Below are positions 15,648 to 22,025 of a stretch of DNA of 28,823 nucleotides, piece by piece (position 1 is the first letter of the stretch; each line of letters opens with the position of its first letter). Origin of the DNA: JAJBWD01 sp041670885. GTDB taxonomy: Bacteria; Bacillota; Clostridia; Clostridiales; Clostridiaceae. The stretch covers positions 1-28,823 of the forward strand of contig JBAXYJ010000006.1 of NCBI GenBank assembly GCA_041670885.1, written 5' to 3'. The notes beneath the pieces were generated by a model. The model did no database searches. It was not told the origin of the DNA and worked only from the letters and a program-made list of their open reading frames with translations. The translations under genes were made by a program, and so were the position numbers.

Positions 15648-17054
15648 ATGGAAAATAATTTTGAAACCCTTGCAGAAGGGCTTTATGAAAAAGCAAATCA
15701 TTTTATCAATGCGTTTTTAAAAGAAAATCATAATAATGATAATGCTGAGATAAACATACCGGAAGATTTTAAGGAAGAGTTTTTCAGCCTTGTAGATAAA
15801 GTTAATTTAAGTCTTATGGAGGACAAGGATAACTTCTATGGATATTTTTTGTTTCAAATGTCAAGAGAAATCAGATTTGACATAAGCAGCCCCACTGCTG
15901 TGAATTTTAAAGGGGCTAAATATGTTATATATTTTAATCCAATAATTTTTTTAAATCTTAATATAAAACAAATGGAAAGTACTATTAAACACGAAATACT
16001 CCATATATTATCCCTGCATTTAATAAGGGCAAAAGAATTTAAGGCAAGCTTTGGGACACTCGCTGTTAATATGGCTATGGATATAGTGGTAAATACATAT
16101 TTGGATAATCTGCCTCCCTATGCCGTTACTTTGGAATGGGTAAACTTAAATTATACTTTGAAGCTCCTGCCCTTTGAATCCTTTGAATATTATGCAGAAA
16201 AGCTTCAGACTGCCATAGATTTACTGGAAGAAGATAAAAATGGAGAAGAGGATGACAGTAATAAGGATGAAAAAATAGAAACTGATTATGATCCTGAAAA
16301 AACCCATGATATCTGGGAAGATTCCGGTGATATAGATGAAAAAACACTTAAAGAATTTACCGAAAAGTTTATAAGTAATTCACAAAAAGGCAGTATTCCA
16401 GCTTATTTGGAAGGCATGATAGCATCACTTAAAAACAGCCGGGGGGAACTGCCCTGGAATTTATATCTTAAAAGTTTAATGGGAACTATCCTCAGCAATA
16501 AAAAGAAGACTATAACAAGAAGAAACAGAAGACAGCCGGAAAGATTAGATTTAAGAGGCCAGCTTAGCAGCTATAAAGCAAAAATTGCTGTTTCACTTGA
16601 CATAAGCGGAAGCATCAGTGATGAAGAATTTGGTCAGGCCATTAAAGAAGTACTGGATATAGTAAAAAATTATAATCATGAAATTACCATTATAGAATGT
16701 GACAGTGAAATCAGACGTGCGTATAAAGTCAATTCCATAAAGGACATTAGAGACAGGATCAATACAAGGGGAGGTACTAAATTTACACCGGTTTTTGAAT
16801 ATGCTAATAATAGTAAGGTTAATTTATTAGTATATTTTACTGATGGCAAGGGTGAAGATGAACTTCATTCAATACCTAAGGGGTATAAAACTCTGTGGGT
16901 TATTTCCGGAAGAGGAGATAAGCTTTCATTAAAAGAACCTTATGGAGCAGTTAAAAAACTTAAAAATATTAAAATAAAGGATAATACATTAGATATAAAT
17001 GATGTTATAAGAGACGGATATTCAATGAATAACCAGGAGGGAATGCATTGGTGA
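15648..17054 (+). CDS. Metallopeptidase-like/VWA domain protein (DUF2201-type), MoxR partner
   Basis: At 468 aa it has two domains. The N-terminal ~160 residues carry a zinc-protease-like motif KHEILHILSLH (H115-E116-x-x-H119) followed by NMAMDIVVN, where the Asp could be a third ligand, as in DUF2201 putative metallopeptidases. A Glu/Asp-rich linker spans about 190-235. The C-terminal VWA-like domain has a MIDAS motif DISGS (D318, S320, S322), a threonine in RGGTKFTP, and LVYFTDGKG. AAGGTGAT before ATG 15648 overlaps the MoxR stop, so translation is coupled. By analogy with RavA-ViaA and MoxR-VWA pairs, the VWA part would recruit the ATPase in a metal-dependent manner. Whether the HExxH site cleaves protein is untested. 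Confidence 0.87.
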   Translation: MENNFETLAEGLYEKANHFINAFLKENHNNDNAEINIPEDFKEEFFSLVDKVNLSLMEDKDNFYGYFLFQMSREIRFDISSPTAVNFKGAKYVIYFNPIIFLNLNIKQMESTIKHEILHILSLHLIRAKEFKASFGTLAVNMAMDIVVNTYLDNLPPYAVTLEWVNLNYTLKLLPFESFEYYAEKLQTAIDLLEEDKNGEEDDSNKDEKIETDYDPEKTHDIWEDSGDIDEKTLKEFTEKFISNSQKGSIPAYLEGMIASLKNSRGELPWNLYLKSLMGTILSNKKKTITRRNRRQPERLDLRGQLSSYKAKIAVSLDISGSISDEEFGQAIKEVLDIVKNYNHEITIIECDSEIRRAYKVNSIKDIRDRINTRGGTKFTPVFEYANNSKVNLLVYFTDGKGEDELHSIPKGYKTLWVISGRGDKLSLKEPYGAVKKLKNIKIKDNTLDINDVIRDGYSMNNQEGMHW

Positions 17055-17088
17055 ACGCAGCTTCACAGATTTGCTTTTTAGAAGGCAG

Positions 17089-17238
17089 ATGGGGCTGAGC
17101 TTAGCTACATCAATAAAATCAACCAATTATGGCGGCGTTGTAACCTGCTGTGGGAATATGTTCTCACATGAAGTTTCTTTAGAAGAATTGAATGAAAAAA
17201 TATATAATATATTAGATAAAATTAAAAGGAATACTTAG
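17089..17238 (+). CDS. Small Cys-containing ORF behind the VWA gene (49 aa, start uncertain)
   Basis: From ATG 17089 it encodes MGLSLATSIKSTNYGGVVTC, then CGNMFSHEVSLEELNEKIYN and ILDKIKRNT. The frame is open back past the VWA stop and reads plausibly (SFTDLLFRRQMGLSLATS), but there the only candidate start behind the AGGAGG at 17035-17040 is ATT 17047. A frameshift or a lost start is therefore possible. A Cys-Cys pair sits before a charged C-terminal helix. No family recognised. A strong terminator follows directly. Its central segment is shared at the DNA level with a pseudogene at 27.1 kb. Confidence 0.5.
   Translation: MGLSLATSIKSTNYGGVVTCCGNMFSHEVSLEELNEKIYNILDKIKRNT
17112..17168 (+). 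repeat. 57-bp segment shared with 27133-27189 (copy A)
   Basis: By direct comparison, 50 of 57 bases are identical to 27133-27189 in the same orientation, including an 18-bp identical start and the block GTAACCTGCTGT. Here it encodes the KSTNYGGVVTCCGNMFS part of the small ORF. It may be an ancient coding duplication or a mobile coding segment. Confidence 0.7.
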
Positions 17239-17269
17239 AGCAATAAGAGCTGTGAGCATTCCTTTTTTT
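17224..17269 (+). terminator. Terminator of the DUF4116/MoxR/VWA operon
   Basis: AAAAGGAAT (17224-17232) pairs with ATTCCTTTT (17258-17266) with a further imperfect inner stem, ending in a run of T. It overlaps the stop of the small Cys-containing ORF and closes the operon. Confidence 0.75.
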
Positions 17270-17289
17270 AGTTTAAGGAGGTGTTATCA

Positions 17290-17736
17290 ATGATTGAAGT
17301 GGCTGTGTCAAGTAGACTGCTTTGTTAAAATGAAGAAACTATAGATTTATTCGTTGAATAAATGCAAATAGATTTGCAAATATTCGTTGCATTTTTTGTA
17401 ACAATATACTGTACTATGATTGTATTAATGTTTGGAGGTGTTAGTGTGAAAGATGGGTTTTTGGTGTTGATAACACGACAAAAAGCCCTAAACAAGGCAA
17501 ATTTTAAAAATATTCGACTGGTAAAGGATTAATAATAATCCGAAAGCTATGGCATTGCACCTTGTTGCCATAACACCTGCATATTTACAATAATCTGACC
17601 ATAGCTCCAGATTTGTAAATACCGGGAGAGCAACATTTAAAAACACTGAAAAGGTGTAATTATAATACTTCAAATTTACAATAAATACAAGTATTGCGAA
17701 GTAAATGGCTAAATTGGCACTCTTTCATTACTATTT
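17290..17736. other. Degraded stretch with vestigial ORFs and a hairpin
   Basis: No intact gene. ATG 17290 has a perfect AAGGAGGTG site but stops after 12 codons (MIEVAVSSRLLC); reading on past the stop gives NEETIDLFVE, so it looks like the broken start of a lost gene. AATGCAA (17361-17367) and TTGCATT (17387-17393) plus T residues form a terminator-like hairpin. GTG 17446, behind GGAGGTG, opens a 28-codon ORF ending at 17532 (MKDGFLVLITRQKALNKANF, then KNIRLVKD). GCTATGG near 17545 and CCATAGC near 17600 form an inverted repeat. Confidence 0.4.
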
Positions 17737-17739
17737 GTG

Positions 17740-17753
17740 CCGGCTATAGCCGG
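17740..17753. repeat. 14-bp perfect palindrome before the truncated ATPase
   Basis: CCGGCTATAGCCGG is a perfect 14-bp palindrome, GC-rich against an AT-rich background, ending 3 bp before the GGAGG site of the downstream gene. It could be an operator or a recombination scar. Confidence 0.4.
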
Positions 17754-17766
17754 AATGGAGGTTTTC

Positions 17767-18471
17767 ATGTATCGATATGCAATTGAAGAACTATATAAAT
17801 GGAAAGAAAACAAGTACCGTAAGCCTCTCATTATAGAAGGAGCAAGGCAAGTAGGTAAGACCTGGCTCATGAAGGAATTCGGAGCAAAGGCTTATACCAA
17901 TACCGTATATATCAACTTTGATTCCAATAGCCCTATGGCCGAGCTTTTCTCGGTAGATCTCAATACCGAACGGCTTATTCTCGGTCTGGAGCTTTACGCA
18001 GGCAGAAAAATTAATCCCGAAAATACACTTATTATTTTTGATGAGGTGCAGGAGGTTCCGAAAGCACTTTCCAGTTTAAAATATTTTTGCGAGGAAGCAC
18101 CGCAGTATCAAATAATATGTGCAGGCTCGCTGTTAGGTATCGCTCTGCGCGGCGGCACTTCCTTTCCGGTTGGAAAGGTTGATTTCCTAAAGCTTTATCC
18201 GTTGTCCTTCAAAGAGTTTATGATGGCAACCGGAAACGAGCGCTTTGTCAGGCTGTTTGACAAGCAGGATTATAAAATGATCACAAGTTTTAAACAGATA
18301 TTCATTGATGTGCTCAAGCAGTATTACTTTGTTGGAGGAATGCCGGAAGCCGTGCTATATTTCTGTGAAAATAAGGATTTTAATGAGGTTCGCAATATTC
18401 AAAAGCGAATATTGGATGCCTATGAGCAGGATTTTTCAAAGCACGCCCCTAATGAGATCGTGCCGAAATAA
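17767..18471 (+). pseudogene. AAA_14/DUF4143-type ATPase, truncated at the C terminus
   Basis: A member of the COG1373-like ATP-binding protein family, normally about 400-450 aa: an AAA domain followed by a DUF4143 domain with a nuclease-like fold. Present here: Walker A LIIEGARQVGKTWL, Walker B ENTLIIFDEVQEVP, sensor IICAGSLLGIAL, and the following FYPLSF-like LKLYPLSFKEFM segment through DFSKHAPNEIVPK. About 235 residues remain; the protein stops where the rest of the DUF4143 part should begin. Start at ATG 17767 behind GGAGG is preferred over an in-frame GTG at 17737. The 3' end abuts a convergent FlaR-like fragment, so the C-terminal half was lost by rearrangement. GC content looks higher than in neighbours, suggesting separate acquisition. 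Confidence 0.85.
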
Positions 18472-18822
18472 TTGATATATATTATTTTCTATAAAATCCT
18501 TAATTTCATTATTGCTACTTAGAATTACTACTTTATTAATATATTGATTAAGTCTAGCTTCTAAATCATCTTTTCCAGTCTCATAATTACTTAAAGCCTT
18601 AAAAATAAACTTGAGCATATGTATACTAGGTGTATATAAACAATCTTCCATTCCTAGTTTTTGCTTAAAAAATCTATTCATAACTCTCATTCTCCTGACG
18701 AAGATGTTAGGTTTAAGGTGTATAATCATATCAGCCGCTTCCATACCTTCAGAAAACATCTTTCTACCAGCATCTTCAATTACCCAATGAGGTTTCATTA
18801 TTATACTTTTGAACAATACCAA
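18436..18822 (-). pseudogene. FlaR/adenylate-kinase-like P-loop protein, N-terminus missing
   Basis: About 110 residues match the second half of the DNA topology modulation (FlaR)/small nucleotide kinase-like proteins: KPHWVIEDAGRKMFSEGMEA, ADMIIHLKPNIFVRRMRVMNR, then SNNEIKDFI near the end. The P-loop (GxxGSGKST) half is absent, and the last ~18 residues (QLFRHDLIRGVL) are read from the antisense of the neighbouring truncated ATPase, so the native stop has been lost too. Both ends of this gene are therefore damaged. Confidence 0.7.
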
Positions 18823-18900
18823 CGTTTCCTAAAGAAATGAATTATCTAGAGTGTTCTATAGTGAAATTTACCTTGTCAACGTATCTTCACTTACTCTAGT

Positions 18901-18956
18901 AAAAACCGCATTTATTTGTGATACGGTTCTCCGTATCTAGTGCAAGTGAGGTTTTT
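18901..18956. repeat. Palindromic TACGGTTC repeat, copy 1 (complete)
   Basis: Outer arms AAAAACC (18901-18907) and GGTTTTT (18950-18956) enclose the core GATACGG-TTCT-CCGTATC (18920-18937). It resembles a small non-autonomous palindromic element, and related copies lie at 20066 and 21829. Confidence 0.7.
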
Positions 18957-19014
18957 CTATTTTATTCTTCTGTATATTTCTTGGTATTCATATAGAACTT
19001 AATGTCAAAGAGAA

Positions 19015-19045
19015 AAAGCACCTATCCCGCAAAGAATAGTGCTTT
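19015..19045 (-). terminator. Terminator of the GNAT gene
   Basis: On the minus strand AAAGCACTAT pairs with ATA-G-GTGCTTT (one bulged base) across 19015-19045, followed by TTTTCTCTTT. It lies about 80 bp past the acetyltransferase stop. Confidence 0.7.
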
Positions 19046-19125
19046 AGACTCTTAAATTCATATCTTAAATTATATCCAATAGCCCTAAAAAATAAATATT
19101 CTAAGGATGCTTAGTGTTACCAGCA

Positions 19126-19617
19126 CTATACTTTTCTTATTTCAACTGATTCATCAGTATCAAACACTAAACGCATAGCCACAAAATCATAGTCAGCACC
19201 TCTTATAGTATTTACAAATTCCTCAATAACTTTAAAACCTAATTTCGTATATACTTTAATGGCTCTTTTATTAAATTTCGCCACTGTTAAGTCAATATAG
19301 TTATAATTATATTTTTGTTTTCCAAAATCAACTACTGATTTTACAAATTCCGTTCCAAAACCTTTCCCAGTAATATCTGGCCGCATTTGCACACCTACAC
19401 AAAAGAATTCTTCAATATAATAAAATGAACAGTTTCCTATCAACTCATTATCCTCATTATATATTGAAAAATTGTTATCTGAATCAATAAAACTTAGTAT
19501 CCACTCTATTTTATTCTTATCAATACTATTATCATAGAATGAATATATACCCTCATATTTCCAAGTTAAAAATTCCTCAACATCACTTTTGGTAGTTACT
19601 CTAAATTCAAACGTCAT
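19126..19617 (-). CDS. GNAT-family N-acetyltransferase (RimJ/RimL-like)
   Basis: Transfers acetyl from acetyl-CoA to an amine. At 163 aa it shows the GNAT core: N-terminal FEFRVTTKSDVEEFLTW, beta-strand ELIGNCSFYYI, motif A with the acetyl-CoA pyrophosphate loop MRPDITGKGFGTEFV (Q/R-x-x-G-x-G), then LTVAKFNKRAIKVYTKLGFK, typical of the RimJ/RimL branch. The AGGAGGG site and ATG 19617 are clear. It stands alone between debris, with its own terminator. The substrate could be a ribosomal protein N terminus, a polyamine or an antibiotic; the sequence does not decide. Confidence 0.9.
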   Translation of the reverse strand: MTFEFRVTTKSDVEEFLTWKYEGIYSFYDNSIDKNKIEWILSFIDSDNNFSIYNEDNELIGNCSFYYIEEFFCVGVQMRPDITGKGFGTEFVKSVVDFGKQKYNYNYIDLTVAKFNKRAIKVYTKLGFKVIEEFVNTIRGADYDFVAMRLVFDTDESVEIRKV

Positions 19618-20001
19618 ATTATCCTTGCCCTCCTAATTATTTATTAAGATGTGAGCAAAGACTACTAAATAAAGCAATTTAATATGCTAATAATTTAATT
19701 TTTTCATAGCAGCCTTTGCTATGAATTTACAAATGGCTTTAAACAAGGGTATTTCAAGCTAATCACTCCAATCATATTATTTTAATTTTTGTTATGTCCG
19801 CTTTTGTTTATAATCCCTTACCTCCTGTAAACAATATCCATTTAGTGCATTTCGTTATTTACTTTATATATGCGATGTTATTCATGCTTACTATATATAG
19901 CATAACATAATTGTATATAATATCCATATAATTTTTGTATGTTTTTATAACTTTTTATAAAATCTAATGATTATTGTTCTACACATCTACCTATGTATAT
20001 A

Positions 20002-20019
20002 TTAACCGTAAGCGGTTAA
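20002..20019. other. Perfect 7-bp hairpin in a long gene-free stretch (19618-20149)
   Basis: TTAACCG-TAAG-CGGTTAA. It lies in about 530 bp without a credible gene between the GNAT gene and a decayed ORF. That stretch also contains CATAGCA-TTGCTATG near 19707 and repeat copy 2 at 20066; I see nothing else in it. Confidence 0.45.
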
Positions 20020-20065
20020 AGAGATTAAAACCATATTAATCCTAGACATATCAACACTTTAAAAG

Positions 20066-20096
20066 AAAACCTCATTTACTTATGGTACGGTTCGCC
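20066..20096. repeat. TACGGTTC repeat, copy 2 (left half only)
   Basis: Matches the left arm and core of copy 1 at 26 of 31 positions (AAAACC...CATTTA...TACGGTTC.CC), then diverges at CCCTTTATTATGC, so the right arm is lost or replaced. Confidence 0.65.
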
Positions 20097-20149
20097 CTTT
20101 ATTATGCTAAACCCCCTGTAAATCTGTTTCAATAGCATTATCCTGAAAA

Positions 20150-20479
20150 GCTGGTGGGGGAAAGTCATCTTTGAAAAAGAGAGTTTGTAGTCTGCTCTTT
20201 TTAAAAATTCAGAGGATAAGCCCAGGGAACTCTTGAGAATCAAATGTGAGGATGTGGAAGTGAAGTTGCGGGCAAAAGAACAGTCACTTGCAAAGTTATA
20301 TAGGTTGATGGGAAATGCCCTTTGAATATGTTGCTATGGCATTGTCTGGTGAGATGCAGGCATATTGTGATATTGAGGATGAAATGGTGAAGAATATGTT
20401 TGTAAATATTGTAAAGGTGTATTTAAAGAAGGAATATAATCTGGCAACGGCCAGGATGATGGCGAGGGAGTTTTTTTGA
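20150..20479 (+). pseudogene. Frameshifted remnant of an unidentified gene
   Basis: Two reading frames join into one plausible protein. The first reads WGKVIFEKESL, a TAG stop, then SALFKNSEDKPRELLRIKC and RAKEQSLAKLYRLMGN. A frame shift at about 20313 leads to MPFEYVAMALSGEMQAYCDI, EDEMVKNMFVNIVKVYLKK and EYNLATARMMAREFF, which stops at 20479. The second part alone (20315-20479) is a 54-codon ORF. Helical and charged; I do not recognise the family. GC content is higher than in the flanks. Confidence 0.5.
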
Positions 20480-20527
20480 TATGAGGGATAAATAGTAAAA
20501 GGGAAAAAGTAGTGGCATTATTAGTTA

Positions 20528-20550
20528 TTGTACGGTATAATTAAGTACAA
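20528..20550 (+). promoter_or_regulatory. Promoter -10 inside an inverted repeat upstream of fic
   Basis: TTGTAC (20528-20533) and GTACAA (20545-20550) form a perfect 6-bp dyad separated by 11 bp, and a consensus TATAAT (20536-20541) lies within it. The -35 (TGGCAT, 20513-20518, 17-bp spacer) is poor. The geometry suits a repressor blocking the -10 of the fic gene. Confidence 0.45.
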
Positions 20551-20611
20551 GTGATAATAAAATAATATGCATATAAAAGGTGTAAAATTCAGCACATAAG
20601 TGAGGAAAAAT

Positions 20612-21613
20612 ATGAGTGAAAAAGGTTATGTTCCACCATATACAATAACCGATAAAACAGTAAATTTGGTTTCAGCTATTACTGAAATTATAACTAAAAT
20701 ATCAATAAATGACCATATGAGTAACAATCCAAGGTTACGCAGAGATAACCGTATCCGTACGATTCATGCATCCTTAGCCATTGAAAATAATTCTTTGTCC
20801 CTGGATCAGGTAACAGACATTTTCAATGGAAAAAGGATTCTTGGAGCACCGGATGAAATATGTGAAGTTAAAAATGCATTTGGAGCATATAACAAACTTT
20901 TAGAGATGAATCCATATTCTATCAAAGATATGTTATTAGCCCATAAAGTTTTAATGAATGAGCTGACAAAAGAAGCGGGCACCTTTCGAAGTGGCGGAGT
21001 AGGTGTATTTGCAGGAGAACAACTGGTTCATATGGCGCCTCCCGCAAATCAAGTGCCTCATCTGATAAAAGATTTGGTAGATTGGGCAAAAAAAGCGGAG
21101 GTTCATCCACTTATTAAAAGCTGCGTATTTCATTATGAATTTGAATTTATTCATCCATTTGCTGATGGTAACGGTAGAATGGGACGAATGTGGCAGACTT
21201 TGCTACTCTACAAGTGGAAGTCATTGTTCGGATGGTTACCGATAGAAACACTAATCAGAGAAAAGCAGGAAGAATATTATAAAGTGCTGGGTGAATGTGA
21301 CCATAATACAGATTCAGCAAAATTTGTGGAGTTTTTACTAACAGCTGTATATGATGCTTTATGTGAAATTGCAGATACCGCACAAGTAACCGCACAAGTA
21401 ACCGAACAAGTCAAAAAATTACTTGAAGTTATGGATAATAAAGAATATTCAACAAAGGAATTAATGGAGCTTTTAGGATTAAAGCATAGACCGTCCTTTA
21501 GAGATAGTTATTTATTACCAGCATTGGAGCTAGGATATGTCGAAATGACAATACCGGGTAAGCCCAATAGCAGTAAACAGAAGTATAAAAAAGTGGAGTA
21601 TATTATCAAATAG
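20612..21613 (+). CDS. Fic-domain protein (class with N-terminal inhibitory helix)
   Basis: Predicted to transfer AMP (or a similar group) to a target protein. About 333 aa. The Fic motif HPFADGNGRMGR (about residues 181-192) is complete, including the catalytic His and the anion-binding loop. The self-inhibitory motif [S/T]xxxE[G/N] is present upstream as SLAIEN (about 54-59), so it is an auto-inhibited Fic with the inhibitor in the same chain. The C-terminal ~90 residues, after a QVTAQVTEQV heptad-like stretch, look like a winged helix-turn-helix, common in stand-alone bacterial Fic proteins. A GTG at 20600 is in frame, but ATG 20612 is placed better behind GTGAGG. A separate antitoxin gene is not seen. 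Target unknown. Confidence 0.92.
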   Translation: MSEKGYVPPYTITDKTVNLVSAITEIITKISINDHMSNNPRLRRDNRIRTIHASLAIENNSLSLDQVTDIFNGKRILGAPDEICEVKNAFGAYNKLLEMNPYSIKDMLLAHKVLMNELTKEAGTFRSGGVGVFAGEQLVHMAPPANQVPHLIKDLVDWAKKAEVHPLIKSCVFHYEFEFIHPFADGNGRMGRMWQTLLLYKWKSLFGWLPIETLIREKQEEYYKVLGECDHNTDSAKFVEFLLTAVYDALCEIADTAQVTAQVTEQVKKLLEVMDNKEYSTKELMELLGLKHRPSFRDSYLLPALELGYVEMTIPGKPNSSKQKYKKVEYIIK

Positions 21614-21701
21614 ATTGTAAAAGAATTCCTGATGGTTGTAATTATGTGATACAGTTGTAAGTTTATCCATATAGTTCTTCCAATGATTGAATTTGAAATA
21701 T

Positions 21702-21734
21702 CTAAAGTACCTTAAGAAACTTAAGGTACTTTAG
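21702..21734. terminator. Perfect 15-bp hairpin after fic
   Basis: CTAAAGTACCTTAAG (21702-21716) pairs perfectly with 21720-21734 around AAA. It lies about 90 bp past the fic stop, between convergent genes. A T-rich tract is lacking on the plus strand, so it may be a transcript-end stabiliser or a bidirectional terminator. Confidence 0.55.
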
Positions 21735-21828
21735 CATTCCCGGTTTACACTGGAGATTATCTCATGAATGTGAGATGGAGAACAATCCACATTTTTATTT
21801 GACTTTTTATTATCTTTGAAAGTCTCCG

Positions 21829-21874
21829 GTACTTATGATACGGTTCACCGTATCATGGGCAAGTAAGAAAGGCT
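21829..21874. repeat. TACGGTTC repeat, copy 3
   Basis: The core ATGATACGG-TTCA-CCGTATCAT (21835-21856) is a perfect 9-bp stem. Flanks ACTTATG and GCAAGTAAG match copies 1 and 2 (TACTTATG of copy 2 and GCAAGTGAG of copy 1). The outer AAAACC/GGTTTT arms are not kept. The rest of the gap 21614-22025 shows no gene. Confidence 0.65.
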
Positions 21875-22025
21875 TTATTTAAGTTTTCTTATAAAAAAGA
21901 TTACTATTACAATGCTGTTTTCAGCATATCTGCAGGTCTGATTTTACAATATACGTCTAAACATCTTTACTTAAACTTATCAATCAAAATGGTTTGTTGA
22001 GTTCTTCTGTTCCCGGGAGAACAAA

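Noticed and set aside
16126..16347. Minus-strand His/Phe-rich 73-aa reading frame
   Set aside because: Antisense of the VWA protein's acidic linker; composition is explained by the complementary Glu/Asp codons.
17488..17673. Minus-strand 61-aa reading frame in the degraded stretch
   Set aside because: No ribosome binding site, composition unlike a normal protein, and it lies over an inverted repeat and vestigial plus-strand ORFs. It could be part of a recurring intergenic element, but this window alone cannot show that.
19618..20149. A hidden gene in the 530-bp gap
   Set aside because: No frame with a ribosome binding site and coherent protein was found; only hairpins and repeat copy 2 are visible.
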